From positions 493-64,492 of the forward strand of contig CAJTCV010000004.1 of NCBI GenBank assembly GCA_910574805.1: a DNA stretch of 64,000 nt. The letters are read 5' to 3'. This DNA is from Lachnospiraceae bacterium (GTDB lineage Bacteria > Bacillota > Clostridia > Lachnospirales > Lachnospiraceae). The position numbers and the translations under genes were made by a program. Below, in pieces: positions 35,252-44,900 of this stretch (its first letter is position 1; each line of letters starts with the position of its first letter). Below the pieces are notes generated by a model. The model saw only the letters and a program-made list of their open reading frames with translations. It searched no databases and had not been told where the DNA came from.

Positions 35252-35536
35252 TTACGAAATCATGCGGTACAGAAGATAAACGGCCAGCCCCGCCTGCAGA
35301 GTCAGGATCAGAGGCATGCCGACGGCAAAGTACCAGTGTCTCGTCTTGTGACGGAAGACGTACATGCCCAGCCAGGCCCCCCCAGAGCCTCCCAGGACGG
35401 CAGCGGCAAACAGGGTCTTCTCCGGAATCCGCCACTGATGCCGGCGCGCTCGTCGCTTGTCCATGCCCATGAGGGAAAATCCAAGGATATTTATAAAAAA
35501 CAGATAGGTAAAAATCAGATAAAAAAGAGTTGACAT
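35252..35536 (-). CDS. DUF1294 membrane protein
   Basis: A 94-residue protein with an N-terminal membrane segment (FYLIFTYLFFINILGFSLM), the DUF1294 core MGMDKRRARRHQWRIPEKTL and GGSGGAWLGMYVFRHKT, and a second hydrophobic segment at the end. Function unknown for the whole family. The start at 35536 follows AAGGGGGCG. It is probably cotranscribed with the LysR gene. Confidence 0.88.
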   Translation of the reverse strand: MSTLFYLIFTYLFFINILGFSLMGMDKRRARRHQWRIPEKTLFAAAVLGGSGGAWLGMYVFRHKTRHWYFAVGMPLILTLQAGLAVYLLYRMIS

Positions 35537-35723
35537 AAATATTTCGCCCCCTTTGAAAGTCTGACCGGACGGAGTTCTTTTTCCATCATAGCAGAAATCA
35601 GGTGGGAAAGGAAGAATATTTTTTATTTTCATGTTGAAAAATAGGAGTAACCATGTTAAAGTGATGGTTGTGACAAATACAAGTGTCTTTGAGAGAAAAA
35701 CATCTAAATTACAGGAGGAATGT

Positions 35724-36965
35724 ATGTATTCATTGGATGAAGTCAGAGCAGTGGACCCTGAGGTGGCAGAGGCCATCACCGATGAGATGGCAAGACAGAA
35801 CAGCCATATTGAACTGATCGCATCAGAGAACTGGGTGAGTAAAGCAGTGATGGCGGCCATGGGCAGCCCTTTAACGAATAAGTATGCGGAAGGATATTCC
35901 GGTAAGAGATATTACGGCGGATGTGAATGCGTGGATGTGGTGGAGGACCTTGCCATCGCGAGAGCGAAGGAAGTGTTCGGCTGCGAGTATGTGAATGTAC
36001 AGCCCCATTCCGGCGCACAGGCAAATATGGCAGTCTTTTTTGCCATGCTGGAGCCGGGAGACAGGGTGCTGGGCATGAATCTGGCGCACGGCGGTCATCT
36101 GTCCCACGGAAGCCCCGCTAACATGTCCGGAAAATATTTTGAAGTGCACCAGTATGGGGTCAATGACCAGGGGTTTATCGATTATGACGAGGTGCGCCGG
36201 ATTGCACTGGAGTGCCGTCCGAAGCTGATCGTGGCAGGCGCCAGCGCCTATGCCCGGACCATCGATTTCAAAAAATTCCGGGAGATCGCGGATGAGGCGG
36301 GAGCGTATCTGATGGTGGATATCGCGCACATCGCCGGGCTTGTGGCAGCCGGTGTGCATCCAAGCCCCATTCCCTATGCGCATGTGACGACGACTACGAC
36401 ACACAAGACGCTTCGGGGACCCAGAGGCGGGATGATCATGTCCGATGCGGCTACTGCGGAGAAGTTTCATTTTAACAAGGCAGTTTTCCCGGGCATCCAG
36501 GGAGGCCCTCTGATGCATGTGATCGCAGCCAAGGCCGTCTGCCTGAAGGAGTGCCAGACGGAGGCATATAAAGAGTATCAGCGGGGCATCGTGAAAAATG
36601 CAAAAGCCCTTTGCAGAGGACTGATGGACCGGGGGATCCGGATCGTATCCGGCGGTACGGATAATCATCTGATGCTTATGGATCTGACCAACCTTGACAT
36701 CTCCGGCAAGGATGCGGAAAACCTGCTGGATCTGGCGAATATTACCGCCAACAAGAACACGATTCCCAACGATCCCCGTTCGGCCTTCGTGACCAGCGGA
36801 GTCCGTCTCGGTACGGCAGCCGTGACCAGCCGCGGCCTGAAGGAAGCGGATATGGATATCATCGCGGATGCCATTGCCATGATGCTGAAAGAGGGAGAGG
36901 CTGCAGCGCCGAAAGCGAAAGCGCTGATCCAGGGCCTGACAGAGCGGTATCCGCTCTGCATGTAA
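35724..36965 (+). CDS. glyA: Serine hydroxymethyltransferase
   Basis: A 413-residue PLP enzyme that converts serine and tetrahydrofolate to glycine and methylene-tetrahydrofolate, the main source of one-carbon units. Signature segments: [40 protein letters not shown], and the PLP lysine in [14 protein letters not shown]. Length is normal. The start at 35724 follows AGGAGG by five bases. No purine or glycine riboswitch was recognised in the leader. A strong terminator follows. Confidence 0.97.
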   Translation: MYSLDEVRAVDPEVAEAITDEMARQNSHIELIASENWVSKAVMAAMGSPLTNKYAEGYSGKRYYGGCECVDVVEDLAIARAKEVFGCEYVNVQPHSGAQANMAVFFAMLEPGDRVLGMNLAHGGHLSHGSPANMSGKYFEVHQYGVNDQGFIDYDEVRRIALECRPKLIVAGASAYARTIDFKKFREIADEAGAYLMVDIAHIAGLVAAGVHPSPIPYAHVTTTTTHKTLRGPRGGMIMSDAATAEKFHFNKAVFPGIQGGPLMHVIAAKAVCLKECQTEAYKEYQRGIVKNAKALCRGLMDRGIRIVSGGTDNHLMLMDLTNLDISGKDAENLLDLANITANKNTIPNDPRSAFVTSGVRLGTAAVTSRGLKEADMDIIADAIAMMLKEGEAAAPKAKALIQGLTERYPLCM

Positions 36966-36982
36966 GAGAAAAGAGCGACCTG

Positions 36983-37041
36983 CGGCTTCCGGCTTTCGAC
37001 AGTGCCTGTATAAGGCGGTGCTGCCGCCGGAAGCCGTTTTT
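36983..37041 (+). terminator. Rho-independent terminator of glyA
   Basis: Perfect 11-bp stem CGGCTTCCGGC / GCCGGAAGCCG around a 32-base loop with internal pairing, followed by TTTTT. Confidence 0.85.
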
Positions 37042-37061
37042 ATGTTGGAAAGGAGAACTGC

Positions 37062-37301
37062 ATGGGTGTGATCGAGGAAGCCTTTATCAGCGGTTTCTGC
37101 AGGACCAGCAACGAGACGCGGACGGTGGCGTGCGAGTATGAGCGCGGGGCGGACGGGGCTCTGACGCTGACGGAATTTGACTGTAACTATGAAAAATGTC
37201 CCAACAGCAGCGCATGTCTGATCTGCAAAGAGGCGTTTGCCCGGGCATCCGAAAGCAGAGGGGACTGCGCGCAGGAGACAGAGCACGGGAACAGAAAGTG
37301 A
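37062..37301 (+). CDS. Small cysteine-rich protein of unknown function
   Basis: A 79-residue protein with seven cysteines, including the cluster FDCNYEKCPNSSACLICK, which could hold a zinc ion or iron-sulfur cluster. The C-terminus is charged and probably disordered. AAAGGAG precedes the ATG at a normal distance. It lies behind the glyA terminator and would need its own promoter, which was not clearly seen, or read-through from glyA. I do not recognise the family. Confidence 0.7.
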   Translation: MGVIEEAFISGFCRTSNETRTVACEYERGADGALTLTEFDCNYEKCPNSSACLICKEAFARASESRGDCAQETEHGNRK

Positions 37302-37367
37302 TGTCCTTACTGCATGTCGGAGATCGATATCTAAGCCACCGGATGCCCTCACTGCACCTCCCAACTG

Positions 37368-37934
37368 TCAGAGTCCTGACAGTCTGCGGATCAGGACCGG
37401 CATGGGCGGATGGTTCGGACGGTTATAATAGGTAGAAAGGATTACCAGGTATTTTTGGGGATCCAGCGCCTTTAGAAACGGGAGCAGCGCCTCTCTTTCT
37501 TCAAAGCCGGTGTCGCCTCCGCTGTAGATGCACAGAACCATAAGGCCGTCTTTTTGCAGGAGGGTGAGCCCCTGACGGACTGCCGAAAGGGTGGTATCGG
37601 CCCGGGTGGAGAGGGAGTGATCCCCGCCGGGCAGATAGCCCAGATTGAAGGTGATGCAGCTTATGGTGCCTGCGTCAGCATATTGTTCCATATGGCTGTG
37701 GGAATCCAGGATCAGCCGGCAGTTGTCCGGTACACCTGCCTCCGACAGCCGTTTTTTTGTATTTTTGAGCGCCTGGGGCTGGATGTCGAAGGCGAGCACC
37801 CGGCCGGTCCCGCCCGCACACCGGCAGAGCAGCACCGTGTCATGCCCGTTTCCCATGGTGGCGTCGATACAGCAGTCGCCGGGCTTCACCTGCAGCGAGA
37901 TGAAATGCCGGCACCAGTCGGTGATCTGATACAT
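37368..37934 (-). CDS. mnmM: tRNA methyltransferase MnmM (YtqB family)
   Basis: A 188-residue class I SAM methyltransferase closely matching Bacillus YtqB: IDATMGNGHDTVLL (SAM site), FNLGYLPGGDHS, LCIYSGGDTG and the end RPNHPPMPVLIRR. YtqB/MnmM methylates the 5-aminomethyl-2-thiouridine at the wobble position of certain tRNAs. The start at 37934 follows AAGGAG by eight bases; an upstream in-frame ATG at 38006 has no such site. It stands alone on this strand, divergent from the Na/Pi cotransporter gene. Confidence 0.9.
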   Translation of the reverse strand: MYQITDWCRHFISLQVKPGDCCIDATMGNGHDTVLLCRCAGGTGRVLAFDIQPQALKNTKKRLSEAGVPDNCRLILDSHSHMEQYADAGTISCITFNLGYLPGGDHSLSTRADTTLSAVRQGLTLLQKDGLMVLCIYSGGDTGFEEREALLPFLKALDPQKYLVILSTYYNRPNHPPMPVLIRRLSGL

Positions 37935-38194
37935 GGTAAAAACTCCTTTGCGTGGAATCTGTATAAACAGATCATAGCATGCAGAAGCGGGTTTCACAAG
38001 AGCCATGTTTTTTGCTGCACGGGAAAGAGAGTTCTCCGGTTATTCCCGCGGGCAGCGAGCCGGGGAGCTGCCGCGAGGGTCTTTGATTTTACCTGAATTT
38101 TACACAGACATCTCCTGTCCTTTACACAGCCGCATTAATATGACAGATGAAAACGGGAATATTAATGATGATGAAGAGCACAGGAGGATCAAAT

Positions 38195-39967
38195 ATGGAC
38201 TTTTTCGGTGTACTTACGATGCTGGGCGGACTGGCGCTGTTTCTCTATGGAATGGAGACAATGGGAAAGGGACTCTCGCAGATCTCCGGCGGAAAACTGG
38301 AACGGATTCTGGAGCGGCTTACGTCCAGTCCGCTGAAAGCAGTGCTCCTGGGAGCGGGCGTGACGGCGGTGATTCAGTCGTCCTCTGCCACGACGGTGAT
38401 GGTGGTGGGATTTGTCAATTCCGGGATTATGAAGCTGACGCAGGCAGTGGGAATTATCATGGGGGCGAACATAGGCACGACCATCACCTCGTGGATCTTA
38501 AGCCTGTCCGGTATTGAGAGCAGTAATTTTTTCCTGCGTCTGCTGAAGCCGTCCTCCTTCTCCCCGGCTCTGGCGCTGGCAGGAGTCTGTCTTCTTATGT
38601 TTGCCCGAAGGGAAAAGCAGAAGGATCTGGGAACGATTCTGGTGGGCTTTGCCATCCTGATGACGGGGATGGACACCATGAGCGGTGCAGTGAAACCGCT
38701 GGCGGATGTGCCGGAGTTTACCGGTATTCTCACCATGTTCTCCAATCCGGTCCTGGGGATGTTAAGCGGCGCGGCGCTGACAGCGGTAATCCAGAGCTCT
38801 TCTGCTTCCGTGGGAATCCTGCAGGCGCTGTGTGCTACAGGCGCGGTCTCTTTCGGGGCGGCGGTGCCCATTATCCTGGGGCAGAATATCGGTACATGCG
38901 TGACGGCCATGCTCTCCGGCATCGGCGCCCACAGAAATGCCAGGCGGACGGCGCTTCTGCATCTTTATTTTAACCTGATCGGCACGACGGTGTTCATGCT
39001 GGTATTTTATGGACTGCATGCTTTTTTACAGTTTGATTTCCTGAATGAACCGGTGAATGCGGCGGGGATCGCAGCGGTGCATTCGGCTTTTAATGTGGCT
39101 GCCACTGTGGTGCTGCTTCCGTTCTCGGGGGTTCTGGTGAAGCTGGTCTGTCTGACGATTCCGGATTCCGGGAAAAAGAACGGACAGAAGCAGGAGGATA
39201 TGAGAGAACTTGCCTATCTGGATGTGCGCTTTCTGGATACACCGGGCTATGCGGTGGAACAGTGCCGGATGGCGGCGGTGAAAATGGCCGGACTTTCCAG
39301 GGAGGCGCTGATCCGGGCAGCGGGGCTTTTGACTGATTATCAGAAGGAGCAGGCGGAGGAAGTGGAACGTCTGGAGGAGCTGGTGGACCGGTATGAGGAC
39401 GGTCTGGGAAATTATCTCGTGAAGCTTGGGAGCCGGGACCTGTCGGAGCGGGACAGTCATACCATCTCCATGATTCTGCACTGTATCGGGGATTTTGAAC
39501 GGATCAGCGACCATGCGGTCAATATTATGGAGGCGGCGCAGGAACTGCAGCAGAAGAAGCTGGTATTTTCCAGAAAGGCCAGGGAAGAGCTGGAGATCTT
39601 TACAAAAGCGCTCCTGGAGATCATGGACCGGTCGGTGGATGTATTTGAACGGGAGGATTGCTCTTCGGCGGTGTGTATCGAGCCCCTGGAGGAGACCATC
39701 GATGTCCTGAGCAGGAAGCTGAGAAAGCGGCATGTGGAGCGTCTGCGGGCCGGGGAATGTACCATAGAACTGGGATTCGTGCTGTCAGATCTGATCACGG
39801 ACTATGAGCGGATCTCGGACCATTGTTCCAATGTGGCCATCGCGCTGATTCAGTCGGAGGCAAAAGAGCAGGAAGCGCACGAATATGCAGCGGGCCTTCA
39901 CAGAGGGGAAGATCCGTGGTTCCAGAAGGAATATGAGGCGTACAGAGAGCGGTACCGGCTGCCGTAG
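38195..39967 (+). CDS. Na/Pi cotransporter family protein with PhoU-like domain
   Basis: A 590-residue membrane protein. Two inverted Na/Pi repeats (about 1-140 and 160-320) carry the QSSSA motifs VIQSSSATTV and VIQSSSASVG, with about eight membrane segments. The cytoplasmic C-terminus (about 360-560) is a PhoU-like helical bundle with the DFERISDHAVNI and DYERISDHCSN repeats. The expected role is sodium-coupled phosphate uptake, with the PhoU part limiting flux or signalling. AGGAGG is eight bases upstream. A PhoB/PhoR-like pair follows 34 bases later, which fits phosphate control. Confidence 0.93.
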   Translation: MDFFGVLTMLGGLALFLYGMETMGKGLSQISGGKLERILERLTSSPLKAVLLGAGVTAVIQSSSATTVMVVGFVNSGIMKLTQAVGIIMGANIGTTITSWILSLSGIESSNFFLRLLKPSSFSPALALAGVCLLMFARREKQKDLGTILVGFAILMTGMDTMSGAVKPLADVPEFTGILTMFSNPVLGMLSGAALTAVIQSSSASVGILQALCATGAVSFGAAVPIILGQNIGTCVTAMLSGIGAHRNARRTALLHLYFNLIGTTVFMLVFYGLHAFLQFDFLNEPVNAAGIAAVHSAFNVAATVVLLPFSGVLVKLVCLTIPDSGKKNGQKQEDMRELAYLDVRFLDTPGYAVEQCRMAAVKMAGLSREALIRAAGLLTDYQKEQAEEVERLEELVDRYEDGLGNYLVKLGSRDLSERDSHTISMILHCIGDFERISDHAVNIMEAAQELQQKKLVFSRKAREELEIFTKALLEIMDRSVDVFEREDCSSAVCIEPLEETIDVLSRKLRKRHVERLRAGECTIELGFVLSDLITDYERISDHCSNVAIALIQSEAKEQEAHEYAAGLHRGEDPWFQKEYEAYRERYRLP

Positions 39968-40001
39968 CCTGCGGGCCAGAGGAGAGTGAGGAAGAGATGA
40001 T

Positions 40002-40673
40002 ATGGCGTTGATCTATATTGTGGAGGACGATCAGAATATCCGGGAGATCCAGCGGTTTGCGCTGCAAAACAGCGGCTACCAGGTGGAAGAGTTCGCCTGT
40101 GCCCGGGATTTTTACCGGCAGATCAGAAAAAGGACGCCGGACTGTGTCCTTCTGGATATCATGCTGCCGGACGAGGACGGACTGGAGATTCTGGAAAAGC
40201 TGCGGGCCGATCCGGAGATGAGAAGGGTCCCTGTGATGATGGTGACGGCCAGGACCACGGAGCTGGATAAAGTAAAGGGACTGGATAAGGGCGCGGATGA
40301 TTATATCACCAAGCCCTTCGGTGTGATGGAGCTGATCTCCAGGGTGAAGGCGCTGCTGCGGCGGTGTTCGGGCATGGAGGAGGAAGCCTGCCTGTCTGCC
40401 GGAACGGTGACGCTGGACGGCGTCCGCCGTCAGGTATGCGTGCAGGGACAGCCCTGCGGACTGACCTACAAGGAATACGAGCTCCTGAAGCTTCTGCTGC
40501 AGAACAGGGGGATCGTGCTCTCCAGAGATGTGATCATGGAGCGGATCTGGGATATCAGCTTTGAAGGGGAGTCAAGAACGCTGGATGTGCATATCAAGAC
40601 GCTGCGTCAGAAGCTGGGAAGCGCAGGGACGCTGATCCGGACGGTCCGGAATGTGGGCTACACCATCGACTGA
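40002..40673 (+). CDS. PhoB/OmpR-type response regulator
   Basis: A 223-residue regulator. The receiver domain has the acidic pair EDD (8-10), phospho-acceptor D52 in LLDIMLPDEDG and K in DYITKPFG. The winged-helix DNA-binding domain covers about 128-222, with LTYKEYELLKLLLQNRG and SRTLDVHIKTLRQKLG. Placed directly behind the Na/Pi cotransporter and in front of a PhoR-like kinase, it probably controls phosphate genes. Confidence 0.94.
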   Translation: MALIYIVEDDQNIREIQRFALQNSGYQVEEFACARDFYRQIRKRTPDCVLLDIMLPDEDGLEILEKLRADPEMRRVPVMMVTARTTELDKVKGLDKGADDYITKPFGVMELISRVKALLRRCSGMEEEACLSAGTVTLDGVRRQVCVQGQPCGLTYKEYELLKLLLQNRGIVLSRDVIMERIWDISFEGESRTLDVHIKTLRQKLGSAGTLIRTVRNVGYTID

Positions 40674-40698
40674 ATCAGACAGTAAAAGAGGAAAAAAT

Positions 40699-42042
40699 GT
40701 GAAAAAAAGAATACACCGGGAGTTTGTCCTTGTGGCGCTTACATCTATCTTTCTGACGGCTGTACTGGTTACGGCGGTGTTTTACGGATGTTTCCGCGCG
40801 GAGATCATGGAGGAACTGGGAAACAGTGCCCGTATGCTGGAGAGCATAGGGGTTTCTGCCGCTCTGGAGAAGCCCGGAGGCGCGTATGACAGTCTGAAAA
40901 TCCAGGGGATAAGGATCACACTGATCGGCAGCGACGGAAGCGTTCTGTATGACAATGGGGCCGAAGCGGGGGATCTGGACAATCACGGGGACCGGCCGGA
41001 GGTGGCGTCGGCCAGGGAGAGCAGCAGCGGCCAGGCGGTCCGCAGGTCGGATACGCTGGATAAAAATGCGTTTTATTATGCGGTGCGGCTGTCAGACGGG
41101 AGCATCCTTCGGGTGGCCAGGGAGTCTTCCAGCATGTGGGGGATTTTCCGGGATTCCCTGCCGGCGGTTCTGACGATGGCGGCAGGAGTTCTTTTGCTGT
41201 GTTGCGGGCTGGCAGCCCGTGCAGCCAGGACGTTAATGCGCCCCATCTGGCAGCTTGCAGAGGATCTGGACGCCTGCGACGACCGTCTGGTCTATCAGGA
41301 GCTGCAGCCCTTTGTCCGGCGGATCCGGCAGCAGCACGAGGATCTTATGGGAACGGTCAGGCTCAGACAGGAGTTCACCGCCAATGTGTCTCATGAGCTG
41401 AAGACGCCGCTTACGGCTATCTCCGGCTATGCGGAGCTGATCGAACATCATATGGCGCGGGAGGAGGATGTCGGAAGATTCGGGGGAGAGATTCACAGGA
41501 GCGCCGTGCGGCTTCTGCGGATGATTGACGACATCATCCGTCTGTCAGAACTGGACGTGATGGAGACAGAGTCGCCGGTACTGGAGCGCGTGCCGCTCTA
41601 TGAACTGGCGGAGGTCAGTGTGGACATGCTGAGAATCAACGGAGAAAAACATGGAGTAAAGCTTTTTCTGCATGGGGCTCCGTGTATTATCCGGGGAAAC
41701 AAAGAGATGGTGGAGGAGGTCCTCTATAATCTGTGCGACAATGCCATCCGCTACAACAGGGAAGGCGGGAGCGTCTTCGTCACTGCGGAGCCGAAGGGGG
41801 ACCGGGTGCGTCTCTGCGTGGAGGATACAGGTATCGGGATTCCGGAGGAACATGCAGAACGTGTGTTCGAGAGGTTTTACCGGGTGGACAAGAGCCGATC
41901 CAAAGCGACCGGGGGGACGGGGCTGGGGCTTGCCATTGTAAAGCATATTGCGGCGCGGCATCACGCGGAGCTGACTCTGGAAAGCAGGGAAGGAGAAGGG
42001 ACAAGGATCACGCTCTGGTTCGACCGGTGGGATGAGCCATGA
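40699..42042 (+). CDS. PhoR-like sensor histidine kinase
   Basis: A 447-residue membrane kinase. Membrane segments lie at about 9-31 and 154-174 around a small extracytoplasmic domain. The dimerisation domain has the phospho-accepting H232 in NVSHELKTPLTAISGY, and the ATPase has LCDNAIRYN, DTGIGIPEEH, RFYRVDKSRS and GTGLGLAIVKH. The start is GTG at 40699 with AAAGAGG seven bases upstream; an ATG two bases earlier is out of frame and stops at once. Partner of the response regulator 25 bases upstream. Confidence 0.93.
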   Translation: MKKRIHREFVLVALTSIFLTAVLVTAVFYGCFRAEIMEELGNSARMLESIGVSAALEKPGGAYDSLKIQGIRITLIGSDGSVLYDNGAEAGDLDNHGDRPEVASARESSSGQAVRRSDTLDKNAFYYAVRLSDGSILRVARESSSMWGIFRDSLPAVLTMAAGVLLLCCGLAARAARTLMRPIWQLAEDLDACDDRLVYQELQPFVRRIRQQHEDLMGTVRLRQEFTANVSHELKTPLTAISGYAELIEHHMAREEDVGRFGGEIHRSAVRLLRMIDDIIRLSELDVMETESPVLERVPLYELAEVSVDMLRINGEKHGVKLFLHGAPCIIRGNKEMVEEVLYNLCDNAIRYNREGGSVFVTAEPKGDRVRLCVEDTGIGIPEEHAERVFERFYRVDKSRSKATGGTGLGLAIVKHIAARHHAELTLESREGEGTRITLWFDRWDEP

Positions 42043-42075
42043 CAGAAAACAGAAGAGAAAGGCGATAAGTTTTAT

Positions 42076-42104
42076 TTGCTACTCCGGACAAAATGATTTA
42101 TAAT
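42076..42104 (+). promoter_or_regulatory. Promoter of the thyA operon
   Basis: TTGCTA and TATAAT with a 17-base spacer, 65 bases before thyA. Confidence 0.65.
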
Positions 42105-42168
42105 AAGTCACATACCTTATGACAGCCGCGGGAGCGGCCGGAGCCGGAGCAGGAAAGGATTCAGAGCT

Positions 42169-43017
42169 ATGAGCTATGCCGATCAGTTATTTATCAATAT
42201 GTGCCGGGATATCCTGGACAACGGAACCAGCACAGAGGGTGAGAAGGTCCGTCCCAGATGGGAAGACGGCACGCCCGCCTACACCATCAAGCGTTTCGGC
42301 GTGGTCAGCCGCTATGATCTTCGCCGGGAATTTCCGGCGCTTACCCTCCGGAAGACAGCGCTTAAGAGCTGCATGGATGAGATCCTGTGGATCTATCAGA
42401 GAAAATCCGCCAATATCCATGACCTGAACAGCCATATATGGGATCAGTGGGCGGATGAGACCGGTTCCATCGGAAAGGCATACGGTTATCAGATCGGAGT
42501 CAGAAGCCGGTACAGGGAAGGGCTGATGGACCAGATGGACCGGGTGCTCTACGACCTTCGGAACAATCCGTTCAGCCGCCGGATCATCACCAATACTTAT
42601 GTGCATGAGGATCTGAGCGAGATGCATCTCTATCCCTGCGCCTATGGAGTCACCTACAATGTGACGCAGGAAAAGGGAGCGGACAGGCTTACGCTGAACA
42701 TGGTTCTGAACCAGCGCTCACAGGATGTGCTGGCAGCCAACAACTGGAATGTATGCCAGTATGCGATCCTTCTGATGATGGTGGCGCAGGTGTGCGATAT
42801 GGTGCCGGGAGAGCTTCTGCATGTGATTGCGGATGCCCATATTTATGACCGCCACAGGGACATTGTGGAGGAGCTGATTACCAGAGAGACATACCCGGCG
42901 CCCAGGGTGACGCTGGATCCCGGTGTCCGGGATTTTTATGCATTTACGACAGAGGACCTGTGGGTGGAGGGTTATCAGGCAGGGCCGCAGGTCAGGAATA
43001 TTCCCATCGCAGTGTAG
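42169..43017 (+). CDS. thyA: Thymidylate synthase (divergent ThyA)
   Basis: A 282-residue folate-dependent thymidylate synthase converting dUMP and methylene-tetrahydrofolate to dTMP and dihydrofolate. Recognisable blocks: NPFSRRIITNTY, LNQRSQDVLAANNWN and HVIADAHIYDRH. The catalytic cysteine is taken to be C157 in YPCAYGVTYNV, where most ThyA proteins have PPCH; the neighbouring His is replaced by Ala. It is followed 14 bases later by dihydrofolate reductase, which regenerates the cofactor, so the pair is a functional unit. AAAGGA is nine bases before the ATG. Confidence 0.92.
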   Translation: MSYADQLFINMCRDILDNGTSTEGEKVRPRWEDGTPAYTIKRFGVVSRYDLRREFPALTLRKTALKSCMDEILWIYQRKSANIHDLNSHIWDQWADETGSIGKAYGYQIGVRSRYREGLMDQMDRVLYDLRNNPFSRRIITNTYVHEDLSEMHLYPCAYGVTYNVTQEKGADRLTLNMVLNQRSQDVLAANNWNVCQYAILLMMVAQVCDMVPGELLHVIADAHIYDRHRDIVEELITRETYPAPRVTLDPGVRDFYAFTTEDLWVEGYQAGPQVRNIPIAV

Positions 43018-43031
43018 GAGGAGATGACGAT

Positions 43032-43526
43032 ATGAATATGATCGTGGCAGCAGATAAAAACTGGGGGATCGGGCATCAGAACAGGCTTCTGGTGAGCATT
43101 CCGGAGGATATGAAATTTTTCCGCAGCGAGACCGGCGGGAAGGTGGTGGTCATGGGAAGGAAGACGCTGGAGAGCTTTCCCGGGGGGATGCCGCTGAAAA
43201 ACCGCACGAACATTGTGCTGACAAGGAATCCCGGGTATGAGGCAAAGGGTGCGCGGGTGCTGCATTCGGTGGAAGAGGTGCTGGAGGAGCTGAAGGCGTA
43301 TCCCACGGAAGATGTATACATCATCGGCGGCGACAGTATCTATGAGCAGTTTCTGCCCTGGTGCGATGTGATCCATGTGACGAAGATCGATCATGCCTAC
43401 GAAGCGGACGCATATTTTCCGGATATCGACCGGATGCCGGAGTGGGTCCTCACCGGGGAGAGCGAGGAGAAGACGTACTTTGATCTGGAATTCCGGTTCT
43501 GCCGTTATGAGAGACGGGAGGCCTGA
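43032..43526 (+). CDS. folA: Dihydrofolate reductase
   Basis: A 164-residue DHFR that reduces dihydrofolate to tetrahydrofolate with NADPH and is the target of trimethoprim. Blocks: MNMIVAADKNWGIGHQNRLL, VVMGRKTLESFPGG, NIVLTRNPGYEA and YIIGGDSIYEQFLP. The start at 43032 follows AGGAGGAG. It lies between thyA and the ftsW-like gene in a tight run. Confidence 0.95.
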   Translation: MNMIVAADKNWGIGHQNRLLVSIPEDMKFFRSETGGKVVVMGRKTLESFPGGMPLKNRTNIVLTRNPGYEAKGARVLHSVEEVLEELKAYPTEDVYIIGGDSIYEQFLPWCDVIHVTKIDHAYEADAYFPDIDRMPEWVLTGESEEKTYFDLEFRFCRYERREA

Positions 43527-43528
43527 GA

Positions 43529-44737
43529 ATGGCGGGAAAGAAGAGGGAGCGCCTCTTTCACTTCAGCCTCCGGGGACTGGACACGAATCTTCTGGTAGTG
43601 CTGTTCTTCCTCATGATCTTCGGCTTTATCATGCTTTACAGCGCCAGTTATTATACGGCCGGGCTCAGCAAGGCTTACAATTATGATTCCATGTATCTTC
43701 TGAAGACGCAGATCACTTACAGCCTTCTGGGAATTGCAGCCATGCTGGTGGTGTCCTGTATCAATTATCATGTGTGGAGCCTTCTGGTGCTGCCGGGCTA
43801 TGTCTTCTGCTGCGCCCTGGTGCTGCTTCTGAAAGTACCGTCCCTGGGAGTGACAGTAAAGGGAGCCACCAGATGGCTGAGGATCGGTCCCATACAGTTC
43901 CAGGTGGCGGAGCCCATCAAGCTGATCATGATTATCTTTATGGCGACTCTGATTGTGGTGAGGCGGAAGAAGCTGAGGAGCTGGATGTCCATGATCCGTA
44001 TGATCATCCCCACGGCCATCGTATCCGCCCTGATCCTGGTCATCAGCGACAATATGAGTACGGCGGCAATCCTTCTGGGAACGGCGGTGTTCATGATCTA
44101 TGTGGTACACCCGGAGCAGTGGAAATTCTTCCTGTGCGCGGCGGGAACCGCGGCGCTGGTGGCAGGCGTCCTGTACTATGTGAAAAATCTGGACCCTGCG
44201 GAGATGAACGAGATCAATTTCCGTCTGGTGCGTATCCGGGCCTGGCTCTTTCCCTATGAATATGAGCAGGGCAAGGCGTATCAGTCCCTGCAGGGACTGT
44301 ATGCCATCGGTTCCGGCGGACTGTGGGGCAAGGGACTGGGCAACAGCATCCAGAAGCTTGGAAAGATTCCGGAGCCCTATAATGATTACATATTTGCCAT
44401 CATCTGCGAAGAGCTGGGGATCTTCGGGGCAGGACTGATCATCCTTCTCTTTATCTATCTGCTCTACCGGCTCTATACGATCTCTCAGACGGCGCACGAT
44501 CTGCTGGGACGGATGCTTGCCATCGGGGTTCTGTCCCATATCGCGCTGCAGGTGATCCTGAATCTTATGGTGGTGACGAATCTTTTTCCCACCACGGGAG
44601 TGACGCTGCCATTCTTCAGCTCCGGCGGAACGGCGTCGGTATTTTTGCTGATCGAGATCGGCGTCGTGCTGAACGTGAATAAATACAGTGTGGAGAAGAG
44701 GCTGGAGGCTCTCAGGGAGCGGGGGCTTCGGTACTGA
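43529..44737 (+). CDS. FtsW/RodA/SpoVE family peptidoglycan glycosyltransferase
   Basis: A 402-residue protein with about ten membrane segments and the SEDS-family blocks [24 protein letters not shown]-like segment, [13 protein letters not shown], and [13 protein letters not shown] and [17 protein letters not shown] proteins polymerise glycan strands from lipid II with a partner class B PBP. Whether it serves division, elongation or sporulation cannot be told, because no PBP gene is adjacent. It starts two bases after the folA stop, so it is probably cotranscribed. Confidence 0.93.
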   Translation: MAGKKRERLFHFSLRGLDTNLLVVLFFLMIFGFIMLYSASYYTAGLSKAYNYDSMYLLKTQITYSLLGIAAMLVVSCINYHVWSLLVLPGYVFCCALVLLLKVPSLGVTVKGATRWLRIGPIQFQVAEPIKLIMIIFMATLIVVRRKKLRSWMSMIRMIIPTAIVSALILVISDNMSTAAILLGTAVFMIYVVHPEQWKFFLCAAGTAALVAGVLYYVKNLDPAEMNEINFRLVRIRAWLFPYEYEQGKAYQSLQGLYAIGSGGLWGKGLGNSIQKLGKIPEPYNDYIFAIICEELGIFGAGLIILLFIYLLYRLYTISQTAHDLLGRMLAIGVLSHIALQVILNLMVVTNLFPTTGVTLPFFSSGGTASVFLLIEIGVVLNVNKYSVEKRLEALRERGLRY

Positions 44738-44744
44738 GGATAAA

Positions 44745-44889
44745 AAAACAGCGGAAGCCGGGCTGGAGCGGAACTTTAATCAAAACAGCGGAAGCCGGGA
44801 GGACGCCCGGAAGGATTTTCGGACACAGGTGTGGCGGAAAATTCTTCCAGACGCTGGGCGTCCTCCGTGCTGGAGCGGAACTTTAATCA
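44745..44889 (+). repeat. Intergenic repeat and hairpin cluster between ftsW and ispG
   Basis: Three nested elements are visible. An exact 18-bp direct repeat lies at 44745-44762 and 44782-44799 (core CAGCGGAAGCCGGG). An exact 21-bp direct repeat lies at 44762-44782 and 44869-44889 (core GGAGCGGAACTTTAATC). Between its copies is a long hairpin: GGAGGACGCCC (44798-44808) pairs with 44856-44866, and 44809-44820 pairs with 44837-44848 with one mismatch. It resembles a small non-coding palindromic element. The last copy ends two bases before the AGGAGG-containing ispG ribosome binding region. Confidence 0.75.
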
Positions 44890-44900
44890 GGAGGTCGGGC

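Noticed and set aside
35537-35723. Possible glycine or folate riboswitch before glyA
   Set aside because: The 187-base gap is shared with a divergent gene and shows none of the conserved riboswitch core sequences.
37364-37383. Inverted repeat ACTGTCA / TGACAGT at the end of mnmM
   Set aside because: It overlaps the stop codon and has no T-run on either strand, so it was not called a terminator.
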